A stretch of 44,133 nt of DNA from Lysobacter antibioticus HS124 (GTDB lineage Bacteria > Pseudomonadota > Gammaproteobacteria > Xanthomonadales > Xanthomonadaceae): NCBI RefSeq assembly GCF_000336385.2, contig NZ_HG424542.1, forward strand, positions 1 to 44,133, given 5' to 3'. The notes beneath the pieces were generated by a model, which was given only the letters and a program-made list of their open reading frames with translations, did no database searches and was not told the origin of the DNA. Both the position numbers and the translations under genes were made by a program. Below, one piece after another: positions 25,019 through 34,617 of this stretch (positions are counted from its first letter, which is position 1; each line of letters begins with the position of its first letter).

Positions 25019-25510
25019 GTTCGATGCGGCGGGTGCCGGGACTTGGGTGGATGTGTGCGTTTTGATGCGCGGCGGAGCGCAGATTGCCTGCAGCACGGCC
25101 CCGTCAGCGCGCTACGTCGTGGCGCAAATCGATCCGCGTCTTGTGAACGCAAGCCTGTCGCCGTGGTCGATAGCGCCATTGGGATACGGCCGCGCGTATC
25201 GCATCCCCATAGCCGACCGGTCGGCCAGAGGCACGGCCTGTCGGCTTCCACTGCGTTGCGAGGATCCGAATCGTGCCAACCCGACCAGAGGGCTGCACCG
25301 TCAGGACGACGCTGGCGACGCCTTCGAATTCGTTATGCAGTCGGGCCGGCAGCTATGGTGCGAGGGTAGACGTCGGGGCTAGCGAGGTTGGACATGCAGG
25401 CAGGCTGGGCGTCGCCGCGCACGATAGCGCGGCTGACAGCGCTGCGATCGGGGCGAGCCCTTGGGCATGCGTAATGAGCGGCCTGGCCCGCGGCCGAGCC
25501 GGCGCCGGCT
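25019..25510. other. Intergenic region without a convincing gene
   Basis: About 490 bases with below-average GC. Short frames on both strands exist, but none has a ribosome site plus protein-like composition. Confidence 0.4.
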
Positions 25511-25777
25511 TCATGGGGCGCCAGTCCGCGCAGTCGCTGTAAAAGCTCGATAGGACCAGAATGCGATCACGGCGCCGAGCCAGAGCAAGGCCCAGCGCAG
25601 GCAGTCCTTGGCCGCGTCGATGAAGGGAAAGGAATTACCGCGTGGGACGCCGGACAACAACGGCCAAGCTTCGAGTTGCCAGAAGTTTAGCCAGATATCG
25701 ACCCCCAACGCGAGCGGGATCAGCCAGCCGGCTGAAAACAGCGCGACGAGGATGGCTTGCAGTCGTTTTCGGGTCAT
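25511..25777 (-). CDS. Small membrane protein, unknown function
   Basis: The 88-residue product begins MTRKRLQAILVALFSAGWLI and has two hydrophobic helices (about residues 7-27 and 55-75, the latter LRWALLWLGAVIAFWSYRAF). It overlaps the upstream membrane-protein gene by four bases (ATGA, 25774-25777), so the two are translationally coupled and probably act together. No family was recognised. Confidence 0.65.
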   Translation of the reverse strand: MTRKRLQAILVALFSAGWLIPLALGVDIWLNFWQLEAWPLLSGVPRGNSFPFIDAAKDCLRWALLWLGAVIAFWSYRAFTATARTGAP

Positions 25778-26139
25778 GGCGGCGTCTTGTCGTCGGGTGA
25801 GGGGCGAGTCGGGGCCGGGCCTTCCGTCTCCGGCATATCGAGCCGCCGCAAGCGCTGCTCCAGCTTGGCACGATCGATGTATGGCGCCAGTTGCGGCCAT
25901 TGCCGGCGCGAGGTGTTGCGGTACTGGTCGTGAGTGAGCCAGACGCCGACTGCCGCCAGTAGGGCGTCGGTCCAGTGCGCGGACTGTCCGTAGCGGAAGT
26001 AGAGCATGGCGACCGAGAACGTCAGCAGCCAAAGGGAGAGCGTAGTCAGGACGTGCGCGGACCGGCTGGGGTGCTTGGCCTTACCATCCAACTCGGCGAG
26101 GACGTGGCTTAGCAGAGTCTTCTCGTCGGGGTGTTTCAT
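25774..26139 (-). CDS. Membrane protein with two helices, unknown function
   Basis: This 121-residue product has a charged N-terminus (MKHPDEKTLLSHVLAELDGK) and two hydrophobic segments (about residues 30-48 and 56-68). A charged helical C-terminus contains RAKLEQRLRRLDMPETE and then a proline-rich tail. The ribosome site upstream of ATG 26139 is poor. It forms a coupled pair with the gene at 25511. The function is unknown. Confidence 0.65.
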   Translation of the reverse strand: MKHPDEKTLLSHVLAELDGKAKHPSRSAHVLTTLSLWLLTFSVAMLYFRYGQSAHWTDALLAAVGVWLTHDQYRNTSRRQWPQLAPYIDRAKLEQRLRRLDMPETEGPAPTRPSPDDKTPP

Positions 26140-26829
26140 TGGGAACGGATATCGGCGATTGCGGTGAGCCGATCAAGCGGCGATCGGGTGAGTGTGCGGC
26201 GCATCGGTCGGGACCGCCGTCGAACGGTAGCGGTGCTTATGCCCCTGCCATGACGAAACGTTATGGCGGCCGCCGATTTCGATTAGTGTTCGAATATATC
26301 GCAGTCGCGCGGCAACGTCGGTCACGAAGTTGGGTTGACGGATCGGCGACGCGATGAACCTTGGCTGGGAGCGGATCTTGCCGCCGACGCCGCCGATCTT
26401 CGGCCGACTCGAATTACCCACTCGATCACGTCGCAGTCGTGCCGATCGAACGGAATCGGCGCAAGCGTCGCGCCCGGATCATGTTGCGCTGCAACATAGA
26501 TCTGGGTCGCCAGCGGCGCGCGTGTTTTTCGGTGCGAAAACAAGGGAAATTCCGAAGTGTCGGACGGCCAAGGAATTTCGTCCTATGCCCCCGGGGATCG
26601 GGAAAATCGCCGTCTCATCCGCGACGTGATCGCGGCAATCGGGTTTGCTTCGTTTTTCGCTCGCCCCCTAGCGTCGATTCCGCCGCAGTGGTCGTCCGCG
26701 GCAGTCGCGTAATCCCGCCGGAGATCGGATGTTCCGACGCGCGTGCGCACTGCCCGGAGCCGAAGCGGAACGCCGCACCGCGGCCGCGCCCGCGGCCGTC
26801 CCTCCATCGTCGACCTTCGGGGTATTCCA
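26140..26829. other. Intergenic region upstream of the M4 protease gene
   Basis: About 690 bases with lower GC than the coding sequence. It holds a perfect inverted repeat, ATGTTGC-GCT-GCAACAT (26481-26497), and an AT-rich patch near 26280-26300. I found no convincing gene. It presumably contains the protease promoter. Confidence 0.45.
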
Positions 26830-28380
<1,551 letters not shown>

Positions 28381-28401
28381 GTCCGCCGCGCCGATCCCGC
28401 G

Positions 28402-28420
28402 ACGGCCGTGCCGCGGCCGT
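28402..28420 (+). terminator. Stem-loop after the M4 protease gene
   Basis: ACGGCCG and CGGCCGT form a 7-bp stem with a five-base loop, 21 bases beyond the protease stop. There is no T-run, so confidence is limited. It also lies downstream of the convergent gene ending at 28568. Confidence 0.4.
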
Positions 28421-28567
28421 TCACGTCGTCCGTCCGGGCGCGGTGTCGGGCGGGCCCGACGGCAACGGATCAAGGAGTCGCTTCGGCGACGGGCTCCCGG
28501 TTTCGGCCGGGGGCTCGTCGTGTCCGCGGCCCGATCGACGCGTGGCGGACGCGACGACCCGGGTCGA

Positions 28568-30229
28568 TCAGTCCCGGTCGGACGAGCGCTTTCGCTTCTG
28601 ACGCGCAAAATCGACGCCGAATATCTGCGCCAGGTCTATCTGTTCCTGCCGGATTTCCTCCACGACGACGTCGCCGCCGTGCCGATAAAACCGCCAACGC
28701 TTCGTGTCGCGGCCGCTACGGTCTTCGATTTCGACTTCGTTGACCTGGCTGGGCAAGGTCGGTTCTTCCACGACGCATCGCCGCGGGTCCAGGCGCAGCC
28801 GCTTGAAGTCTATGCGCAGGCGCGGCGTGCTCGTGCGCGTCACGCGGCGGCAGTGGTCGATCGCTTCGAATAGAGCGTAATGGGCGTACAGGTTGGGGTA
28901 GTAGGGCAAGCGGCCGGGCGCTGCGGCCGATTCGTCGTAGAAGTAGCGGCCCATGGCCTCGACGTTGTCCTTGTGCGGGGCAAACTGGTAGTTCGCGTCG
29001 AATTGCAGCCCCTCTCTGGGGGGCGGGACCGACGCGATGGGGGCTGGGCCCGACGCGGGCTGCTGGAAGTATCGTCGGGCCAGGGGAAGCGCGCAGCGGT
29101 AGCACAGATTCAGCGCTTTGTCGCGGTCGCGCAGTTGCCGCTGCGCCAAACCGATGCCCGCGTTCCAGCCGGCTATTTCCGCGTGGGCCTCGTCCCAGCG
29201 ATGCAGGCTGAGGTAGGCATGGACCCACTCCGTATAGTCCGGCAGCGCGCCCGCCGTCAGCGTCGGATGTTGTGCGTATCGCTCGTAATAGGATTGGCGG
29301 GCCTGGCGGTATACGCAGATGTTGAGGGCGTGCTGGGCCTCATGCCCCAAGTTTTGGGCGATTCGCACCAGCGTTTCGAGCGGAACATCGCCGGAGCCGC
29401 TGCGGTGCTTGGCGATGGCGGAGATGTCCAGGTGGATGGCTTCGAGTTGCGGGGAATACAGCGCGATCGTGCCCGGACGGGAGCGCAGCTCGCCGAGCGT
29501 TTTCAGCGTGCCGCGTACGACGGCGCCTGCGACCCCGCCGAGGAGCTTCGGTGACAGGCGGAGGGTCAGCATGATTCTCCGCATCGCCGTCTGCCTGCCC
29601 TGCGCGGTCAACGGCAGGGTGCAGCAGAGCAGTCCCGCGGCCAGGCGGTCGCGGATCGCCGAATGGGCGGCTGCGTCCTTGGCCGTTGTCCCGATCGCAA
29701 CGACGAGCGTTGCGGAGTCTTCGTGGTAGTCGAAGACGGGCGTCGCGACGGGCCGCGCTGCGATGGCCAGAAGCTTGCCTGAGCGCAGGCATCCGCGAAT
29801 CAGCGCAACGATCGGCGGACTCGCCGCGATCACGTCCTGGAACGGTTCGTGCATCGTCCGGCCTGCTTCGCTCGCGCACAGTCGGCTGGCGCAGTCGAGC
29901 ATTGCCAGGGTCGCATGCAGTGCGTCGTCGTCGCCGATCTGGGCGGCCGGAACGACGAAGCGGTTGGGCGGACGAAAACGTCCGAGTGGACTCGGGGACG
30001 CCGGGTTGTTTTCAAGTTCGAACCGGGCCAGCCGGCGCGCTTGAACCGCGGCTTCCAGTTGCTGGGCCAGGATCGGCTGGGGCGTTCCGTCGTGGGGGGG
30101 CGCTGCGACGATGCGGTAGATGCTTTCCCTCAACGCGGTCAGGCGCTGCCTGGTTGCCTCGTCGTCGGCCGGAAGCGCGGAAAGGGAGTCAGTGATGGCG
30201 CGATCCAGCGCCGGATAGCTCGAGGACAC
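28568..30229 (-). CDS. Hypothetical protein with HEAQH zincin-like motif
   Basis: This 553-residue protein begins with a helical part (MSSSYPALDRAITDSL). LGHEAQHAL in the middle places H296-E-A-Q-H300, the HExxH pattern of zinc metallopeptidases. About 45-55 residues later comes DEAHAEIAGWNAG, whose E and conserved G-W-N resemble the third-ligand region of some zincin-fold proteins. The C-terminal part (about residues 400-553) is rich in charged residues, with VNEVEIEDRSGRD and KRWRFYRHGGD strands. No signal peptide or membrane helix is visible, which argues against Sec export; the product may be cytoplasmic or secreted by another route. The GTG start has a weak ribosome site. The family is unknown. 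Confidence 0.65.
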   Translation of the reverse strand: MSSSYPALDRAITDSLSALPADDEATRQRLTALRESIYRIVAAPPHDGTPQPILAQQLEAAVQARRLARFELENNPASPSPLGRFRPPNRFVVPAAQIGDDDALHATLAMLDCASRLCASEAGRTMHEPFQDVIAASPPIVALIRGCLRSGKLLAIAARPVATPVFDYHEDSATLVVAIGTTAKDAAAHSAIRDRLAAGLLCCTLPLTAQGRQTAMRRIMLTLRLSPKLLGGVAGAVVRGTLKTLGELRSRPGTIALYSPQLEAIHLDISAIAKHRSGSGDVPLETLVRIAQNLGHEAQHALNICVYRQARQSYYERYAQHPTLTAGALPDYTEWVHAYLSLHRWDEAHAEIAGWNAGIGLAQRQLRDRDKALNLCYRCALPLARRYFQQPASGPAPIASVPPPREGLQFDANYQFAPHKDNVEAMGRYFYDESAAAPGRLPYYPNLYAHYALFEAIDHCRRVTRTSTPRLRIDFKRLRLDPRRCVVEEPTLPSQVNEVEIEDRSGRDTKRWRFYRHGGDVVVEEIRQEQIDLAQIFGVDFARQKRKRSSDRD

Positions 30230-30398
30230 GGCTTCGCTCGACGAGTAGCGGACCGGGGGGCCGATACCGTTCTGAACGGCCGCTTGAGGGCCGCGTGAGT
30301 GCGGTCCTGCGACAGCCAGGCAGGTCGCCCGCCCCAGCGACGTCAGGGCCGCCGAGACGCGCCGCTTTTGCAGTAGGCTTGCGCCGATCCAGGGGGGC

Positions 30399-31253
30399 TT
30401 AGCCCCAATCCAGCCACTGTCCGGGCGCGAGTACCCGGATCTCGACCGGTTTGTCGCGCGCGGCGGCGCGCAACCGGCCGATCGGGTCCTCGACTTCGAT
30501 GTACTCGGCGATGCCCGACACGCCGTAATGGATCGGCACCAGGCGTTTGGCGCCGAGGATGGTCGCCGCGGCCACCGCCTGTTCCGGGGTCAGCACGCCG
30601 GGCTGGCCGCTGACCGGTTTGCGCCAGCCGAAGCGGGCGCCGTTGACCGGCAGGAACGCCGCGTCGAAAGGGCCGAACTGACGGCCGATGCGCCACCAGT
30701 GCCCGTGCCAGAGGGTGTCGCCGCCGTGGAAGATGCGCCGCCCACCGGCCGAGATCACCCACGAGGCCTGCGGATCGCCGTAGCCGTCCGAAGCCGGCAC
30801 GGCGGTGGCGGTGAAGTCGCCGAGCAATTGCGGCTCCCACGGCGTGCTCGGTCGGGTGCGCGCGCCGGCGGGGATCGGCAATGGGTTGGTTCCGGCCGGG
30901 TGTGCGAGCACGCCGTCGTTGCGCAAGGCCTGCGCGACGGCCTTGGCATCGAAATGATCGCCGTGGGCGTGAGTGACCAGGACGTAAGCATCGCCGCCGG
31001 CCTCGACCGGGATCAGCGGGTCGGCCAGCGCCTTGCCCCATTCTTCGGGATTGATCAGCGGATCGACGAACAGGTCCGCGCCCGGCAGTTGCAGGCGGAG
31101 GCCGGCCCAGGCCAGGCGTTGTATGCGCAGGTCTTCGCCGGCGGCGAACGCGGCGCGACTGGCGACGAGTGCGGCACCGGCGAGCCCGGCGCAGCCGAGC
31201 AGGAAGCGGCGTCGGTGCGAGCGGTGTGCGAACGGGGCGCGGTCGATGCTCAT
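30399..31253 (-). CDS. Tat-exported metallo-beta-lactamase-fold hydrolase
   Basis: The 284-residue protein has a Tat-like leader (SHRRRFLLGCAGLAGAALVA) and an MBL-fold (UlaG/RomA-like) domain. H95-A-H97-G-D99-H100 gives the HxHxDH metal site, HGGDTLW the downstream metal residue, FLPVNG the L-shaped loop, and PIHYG near the C-terminus the last histidine. The order LAWAGLRLQLPGADLFVDPL at the start is that of L-ascorbate-6-phosphate lactonase/RomA relatives. The overlap with the upstream MBL gene (ATGA, 31250-31253) shows coupling. The substrate is unknown. Confidence 0.85.
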   Translation of the reverse strand: MSIDRAPFAHRSHRRRFLLGCAGLAGAALVASRAAFAAGEDLRIQRLAWAGLRLQLPGADLFVDPLINPEEWGKALADPLIPVEAGGDAYVLVTHAHGDHFDAKAVAQALRNDGVLAHPAGTNPLPIPAGARTRPSTPWEPQLLGDFTATAVPASDGYGDPQASWVISAGGRRIFHGGDTLWHGHWWRIGRQFGPFDAAFLPVNGARFGWRKPVSGQPGVLTPEQAVAAATILGAKRLVPIHYGVSGIAEYIEVEDPIGRLRAAARDKPVEIRVLAPGQWLDWG

Positions 31254-32074
31254 GCTCGTGCCTCGCGTGCAGCCAACGCGGCGTCGAGGGCGAACACCGA
31301 CTGGCCGACGACGACGTCCAGGTTGTGCCCGTGCCATTCGCGCTCGAACGGCGTGGGTTCCACCCCCGCGGCAACGCAGTCCTCGATCGCGATCGCGCGG
31401 ATGCGCCGCTCGGTCAGCGCGGGCGGCGCTTGGCTGCGTATCCGCACCACGGTTTCGCGCAAGCGGTCGAGATAGTGCAGGGCTTGGTCGAGCACGGCCG
31501 CGGGGAATCGGCCCATATGCCCGCCGATCACCGTGCCGCGGCCGAGCTGTTTGATCCGGTCGATCGCGCCGCGCAACTGCGCGGGATCGGCCTTGGAGAG
31601 GTAGACGATGCGGCCGACGATGTTGTCGCCGACGCAGACCAGGTCGGCGACGGGCGCGTCGACGCTGACGTGGTCCAGGGTCTTGCCGGGGTTGTGCAGC
31701 AAATGCAGTTCGTGCCGGCCCCAGCGCAGGCTTAGGGCGCCGTCGAACACCAGCTTGGGTTCGCGGTAGTACGCGTCCACGCGCCGGTTCTGCGACAAGA
31801 ACGTGTGCCGGTGATGGCGCTGGGCGATGCTCAGGGCCTGCGGAAACAGCGTCAGGCCGGCCATGTGGTCGCTCATGCGATGAGTGGACACCACCGCTCG
31901 CACGTTCTTGCCCAACTGCCCGCACAACACCTCGCGCAGTTGGCGCGCATCCTCTTCGCCGGCGAGTGCGTCGACCAGCAGGGCGTCGTCGCCGTCGAAG
32001 AAGGCGGTGGCGACCGACTCGTATTCGTCGCCGACGAACATCACCACGTCCGGGTGCAGCGGTTCGACTTTCAT
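31250..32074 (-). CDS. Metallo-beta-lactamase-fold protein with altered metal motif
   Basis: The 274-residue protein has MBL-fold order: DALLVDALAGEED, VVSTHRMSDHMAG, HLLHNPGKTLDHVSV, DLVCVGDNIVGR, and VIGGHMGRFP late. The first motif reads H65-R-M67-S-D69-H70, so the second histidine of HxHxDH is replaced by Met. Either one metal site is weakened or the enzyme uses a different metal arrangement. No signal peptide is present, so it is cytoplasmic, unlike its partner. ATG 32074 is used; ATG 32104 in frame is possible. It is divergent from the LysR gene, with a T-N11-A site between them. Confidence 0.75.
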   Translation of the reverse strand: MKVEPLHPDVVMFVGDEYESVATAFFDGDDALLVDALAGEEDARQLREVLCGQLGKNVRAVVSTHRMSDHMAGLTLFPQALSIAQRHHRHTFLSQNRRVDAYYREPKLVFDGALSLRWGRHELHLLHNPGKTLDHVSVDAPVADLVCVGDNIVGRIVYLSKADPAQLRGAIDRIKQLGRGTVIGGHMGRFPAAVLDQALHYLDRLRETVVRIRSQAPPALTERRIRAIAIEDCVAAGVEPTPFEREWHGHNLDVVVGQSVFALDAALAAREARA

Positions 32075-32153
32075 GGTCCGGGCCTGCGATGGCGAGGCGG
32101 CCATGGTGGCCAGCCGCTGCGGCGGCGACAAACGAGATGTTTTCGCGCCAACA

Positions 32154-32166
32154 TTAGAAAAACTAA
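32154..32166. promoter_or_regulatory. LysR-type T-N11-A palindrome in the divergent promoter region
   Basis: TTAGAAAAACTAA is an interrupted palindrome of the T-N11-A form bound by LysR regulators. It lies midway between the start of the MBL gene pair (32074) and of the LysR gene (32216), 50-80 bases from each. It is strikingly AT-rich in this GC-rich DNA. Confidence 0.65.
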
Positions 32167-32215
32167 CTTGATACGATGCCGGCTCCCGCGCACGAGTCCA
32201 GCGCCCGAGGCGATC

Positions 32216-33145
32216 GTGAAGCCGCGCCATCCCGTTCCGCTCAACGCCTTGCGCGCCTTCGAGGCGGCGGCGCGCTGCCGCAGCTTCCAAGACGCGGCGG
32301 CGCAGCTGTTCGTGACCCCGGCCGCGGTCAGCCATCAGGTCAAGCGCCTGGAAGCCTACCTCGGGGTCAGGCTGTTCCATCGCGGCCACCGCTCGATCGA
32401 ACTGACCGGCGAGGGCGCGAATCTGGCCGCCTCCCTGGGCGAATTGTTCGGCCTGCTCGACCTGGCCCTGGACCGGGTCGCCGCGCCGGCCGCGGCGGAC
32501 TTGCGGGTGAGCACGATGGAATCGTTCGCGGCCAAATGGCTGGCGCCGCGCCTGCACCGTTTTCACCGCGCGCATCCCGAACTCAAGCTGCGCATCGAAA
32601 CCGGCAACGAACACGCCGATTTCGTCCGCGACGGCATCGACGTGGCGATCCGGTACGGCGCCGGCGCGTATCCCGGGCTCAGCGTCGAACCCCTGATGCA
32701 GGCGCCGGCGTTTCCGGTGTGCGCGCCGTCCCTGTGCGAGGATGCCGCCGCGCCGCTGCAACGGCCGCAGGATCTGCGCCGGCACACGCTGTTGCACGAC
32801 GAAGGCGCAGCCGGGCGTGCCGGCGTGCCCGATTGGCGCGCGTGGCTGCAGGCGGCCGGCGTCGGCCGGATCGACGCCGGGCGCGGGCCGCTGTTCGCCA
32901 GCATCTATCTGGCGCAAGAGGCCGCGGTCGCCGGTCACGGCGTCGCCCTGGGGTTGGCGCCGCTGGTCGCCGAAGATTTGCTGCGCGGACGCCTGGTGCG
33001 GCCGTTCGCGCTGTCGCTGGGCAACGCTTATGCGTTCTGGATCGTGCGCCGGCCGGGCGCGGATGCGCACCCGGCCGGCGAGGCGTTCTGTCGCTGGTTG
33101 CGCGAGGAGGCCGCCGCGATGGACGGCGCGGCCGACGCCTCCTGA
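32216..33145 (+). CDS. LysR-family regulator (GcvA-like) of the divergent MBL genes
   Basis: The 309-residue protein has an N-terminal LysR helix-turn-helix (LNALRAFEAAARCRSFQDAA, TPAAVSHQVKRLEAYLGVRLF). The R-x-H-R-S-I-E-L-T wing and E-G-A turn are typical of GcvA-type members. The remainder is a periplasmic-binding-like effector domain (DLRVSTMESFAAKWLAPRLHRF in pieces, GIDVAIRYGAG). GTG 32216 has GAGG upstream at suitable distance. Divergent orientation with the MBL pair and the T-N11-A site suggests it regulates them and itself. Confidence 0.9.
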   Translation: MKPRHPVPLNALRAFEAAARCRSFQDAAAQLFVTPAAVSHQVKRLEAYLGVRLFHRGHRSIELTGEGANLAASLGELFGLLDLALDRVAAPAAADLRVSTMESFAAKWLAPRLHRFHRAHPELKLRIETGNEHADFVRDGIDVAIRYGAGAYPGLSVEPLMQAPAFPVCAPSLCEDAAAPLQRPQDLRRHTLLHDEGAAGRAGVPDWRAWLQAAGVGRIDAGRGPLFASIYLAQEAAVAGHGVALGLAPLVAEDLLRGRLVRPFALSLGNAYAFWIVRRPGADAHPAGEAFCRWLREEAAAMDGAADAS

Positions 33146-33149
33146 TCCC

Positions 33150-33374
33150 TCATTCGCCTGCGCCGGGCCGCGCGCTGCGGCGTTTGTTGAGATACGGCAG
33201 CGCGAACAGGTACAGCCCGGTCAGCACCAGCAGCGCCAGCGGCAACAGCGGGATGTAGGAGATCCAGACGATCGGTTTCTCCTGGGCCAGGGCGATGAAG
33301 GTGGCGACGACGGTCAAGGTGAAAACGATCGAGGTCCAACGGTGGAATTGCCGGATCCATTGATTCGCGTTCAT
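33150..33374 (-). CDS. Small two-helix membrane protein, unknown function
   Basis: The 74-residue product has a basic N-terminus with Trp and His (MNANQWIRQFHRWTSIVF) and two hydrophobic helices (about residues 15-28 and 37-59). CAGGAG lies five bases before the ATG, which supports translation. Its stop is four bases from the convergent LysR stop. The function is unknown; small proteins starting this way sometimes resemble PepSY-type membrane anchors. Confidence 0.7.
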   Translation of the reverse strand: MNANQWIRQFHRWTSIVFTLTVVATFIALAQEKPIVWISYIPLLPLALLVLTGLYLFALPYLNKRRSARPGAGE

Positions 33375-33454
33375 GAGCGCTCCTGAGCGGGACGACCGAT
33401 GGGACCCCGGCGCGACGCCGGGGGGGCTGAAACGGCGCTGGCGCAGGGGCGCGG

Positions 33455-33484
33455 CGCCGCCGGGTGCGTGACGTCCCGGCGGCG
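33455..33484 (-). terminator. Stem-loop after the VOC gene
   Basis: CGCCGCCGGG and CCCGGCGGCG form a perfect 10-bp stem with a ten-base loop, starting 12 bases beyond the VOC gene stop on the minus strand. No T-run is present. Confidence 0.45.
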
Positions 33485-33495
33485 ATGCCGCCGGA

Positions 33496-33906
33496 TCAGC
33501 CCTGGGCCTGGATGCGGATCAGATTGCCGGCCGGGTCGCGCACCGCGCAGTCGCGCACGCCGTAAGGCTGATCGGTCGGCTCCTGCACGATTTCCACGTC
33601 GCCGCTCTGCAGCCGGGCGAACACGCCGTCGAGGTCGGGCGTGGCCAGCATCAGGATGGCGAAGGTGCCCTTGGCCATCATCTCGGCGATGACCCGGCGC
33701 TCTTCGTCGGTGACGCCGGGGCTGGCGTTGGGCGGATACAGCACGATCGAGGTGGCCGGCTGGCCGCCGGGGCCGACGGTGATCCAGCGCAGGCCCTGGT
33801 AGCCGACGTCCTTGCGCACTTCGAAGCCGAGCGTGTCGCGGTAGAACGCCAGCGAGGCTTCCGGATCGTTGTGCGGGAGAAAACTGGAGTGGATGCTGAG
33901 GTTCAT
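33496..33906 (-). CDS. VOC superfamily (glyoxalase/bleomycin resistance-like) protein
   Basis: The 136-residue protein shows the VOC fold: NDPEASLAFYRDTLGFEVRKD at the N-terminus, YQGLRWITVGPGG, TFAILMLATPDLDGVFARL in the second module, then DCAVRDPAGNLIRIQ at the C-terminus. N-terminal His13 and the C-terminal acidic D-P-A-G-N turn are usual metal-site positions in this superfamily; the full ligand set was not confirmed. ATG 33906 starts the domain directly. It lies 31 bases after the AraC gene in the same direction, so it is likely cotranscribed and controlled by it. Confidence 0.85.
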   Translation of the reverse strand: MNLSIHSSFLPHNDPEASLAFYRDTLGFEVRKDVGYQGLRWITVGPGGQPATSIVLYPPNASPGVTDEERRVIAEMMAKGTFAILMLATPDLDGVFARLQSGDVEIVQEPTDQPYGVRDCAVRDPAGNLIRIQAQG

Positions 33907-33937
33907 GGCCGTCTCGGCGGGTGAGTGAGCCGTCATC

Positions 33938-34390
33938 CTAGGCCGGCTCGGCAACCGGCGCTTCTCGATTCCTGATCGGTCTCGTCACTTGCTTGGCCAC
34001 GCAGGGCGGCAGGCCGACGGTCGCCGCCGCATGCTGGCGCTGATAGACGCTGGGCGGCATGCCGACCAGTTCGGCGAAGCGGGTGCTGAAGGTGCCGAGC
34101 GAGGAACAGCCGACCGCGAAGCAGACGTCGGTCACGCTTTGCTCGCCCAGGCGCAGCAGCGCCATGGCCCGCTCGATACGGCGGGTCATCAGATAAGCGT
34201 AGGGCGATTCGCCGTAGGCGAGCTTGAACTGACGGCTGAGGTGTCCGGCCGACATGCCGGCGGCGCGGGCCAGGGCTTCCACGTCCAGCGGCAGCGCGTA
34301 CTCGCGGTCGATCCGATCGCGCACGCGGCGCAGCCGCGCGAGATCGCGCAAGTGCACCGTGGCGGCGGCTGCGGTGGGGCGGGGGCTCAT
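33938..34390 (-). CDS. Short AraC-family regulator
   Basis: The 150-residue product consists of little more than the AraC DNA-binding domain: DIDREYALPLDVEALARAAGMSAGHLSRQF-type first helix-turn-helix and SVTDVCFAVGCSSLGTFSTRF as the second. The motif G-M-S-A-G-H-L-S-R-Q-F and F-x-x-x-x-G are standard. There is no sensing domain. AGGA lies nine bases before ATG 34390. It is divergent from the TPR regulator at 34618 and upstream of the VOC gene, a common pair in Xanthomonadaceae and Actinobacteria. Confidence 0.9.
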   Translation of the reverse strand: MSPRPTAAAATVHLRDLARLRRVRDRIDREYALPLDVEALARAAGMSAGHLSRQFKLAYGESPYAYLMTRRIERAMALLRLGEQSVTDVCFAVGCSSLGTFSTRFAELVGMPPSVYQRQHAAATVGLPPCVAKQVTRPIRNREAPVAEPA

Positions 34391-34617
34391 CGCGGGCGAT
34401 CCTGCCACGCAGGGACGAAGGGCTCAAGCGCGCACAGCGGCGGGAACGATGCAGGCGAGGGCGCCGCGCTCGTTCGAGCCTGGCCCGACCGAGGGAGCCG
34501 GTGTTCGCGGCGAGCCGCAAACCGCCGTGCCGGCCGACGCGGGCATCCGGAGCCGTCGCTCGCGCGACCGTCGCATCGTCTCTGTACGCCATCGCGTCGC
34601 CGGCGTAGCGTGTCGCG

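Noticed and set aside
24993-25382. A plus-strand gene overlapping the start of the hypothetical gene at 24578-25018
   Set aside because: It runs antisense to a better supported frame for its first part and has no ribosome site or domain pattern.
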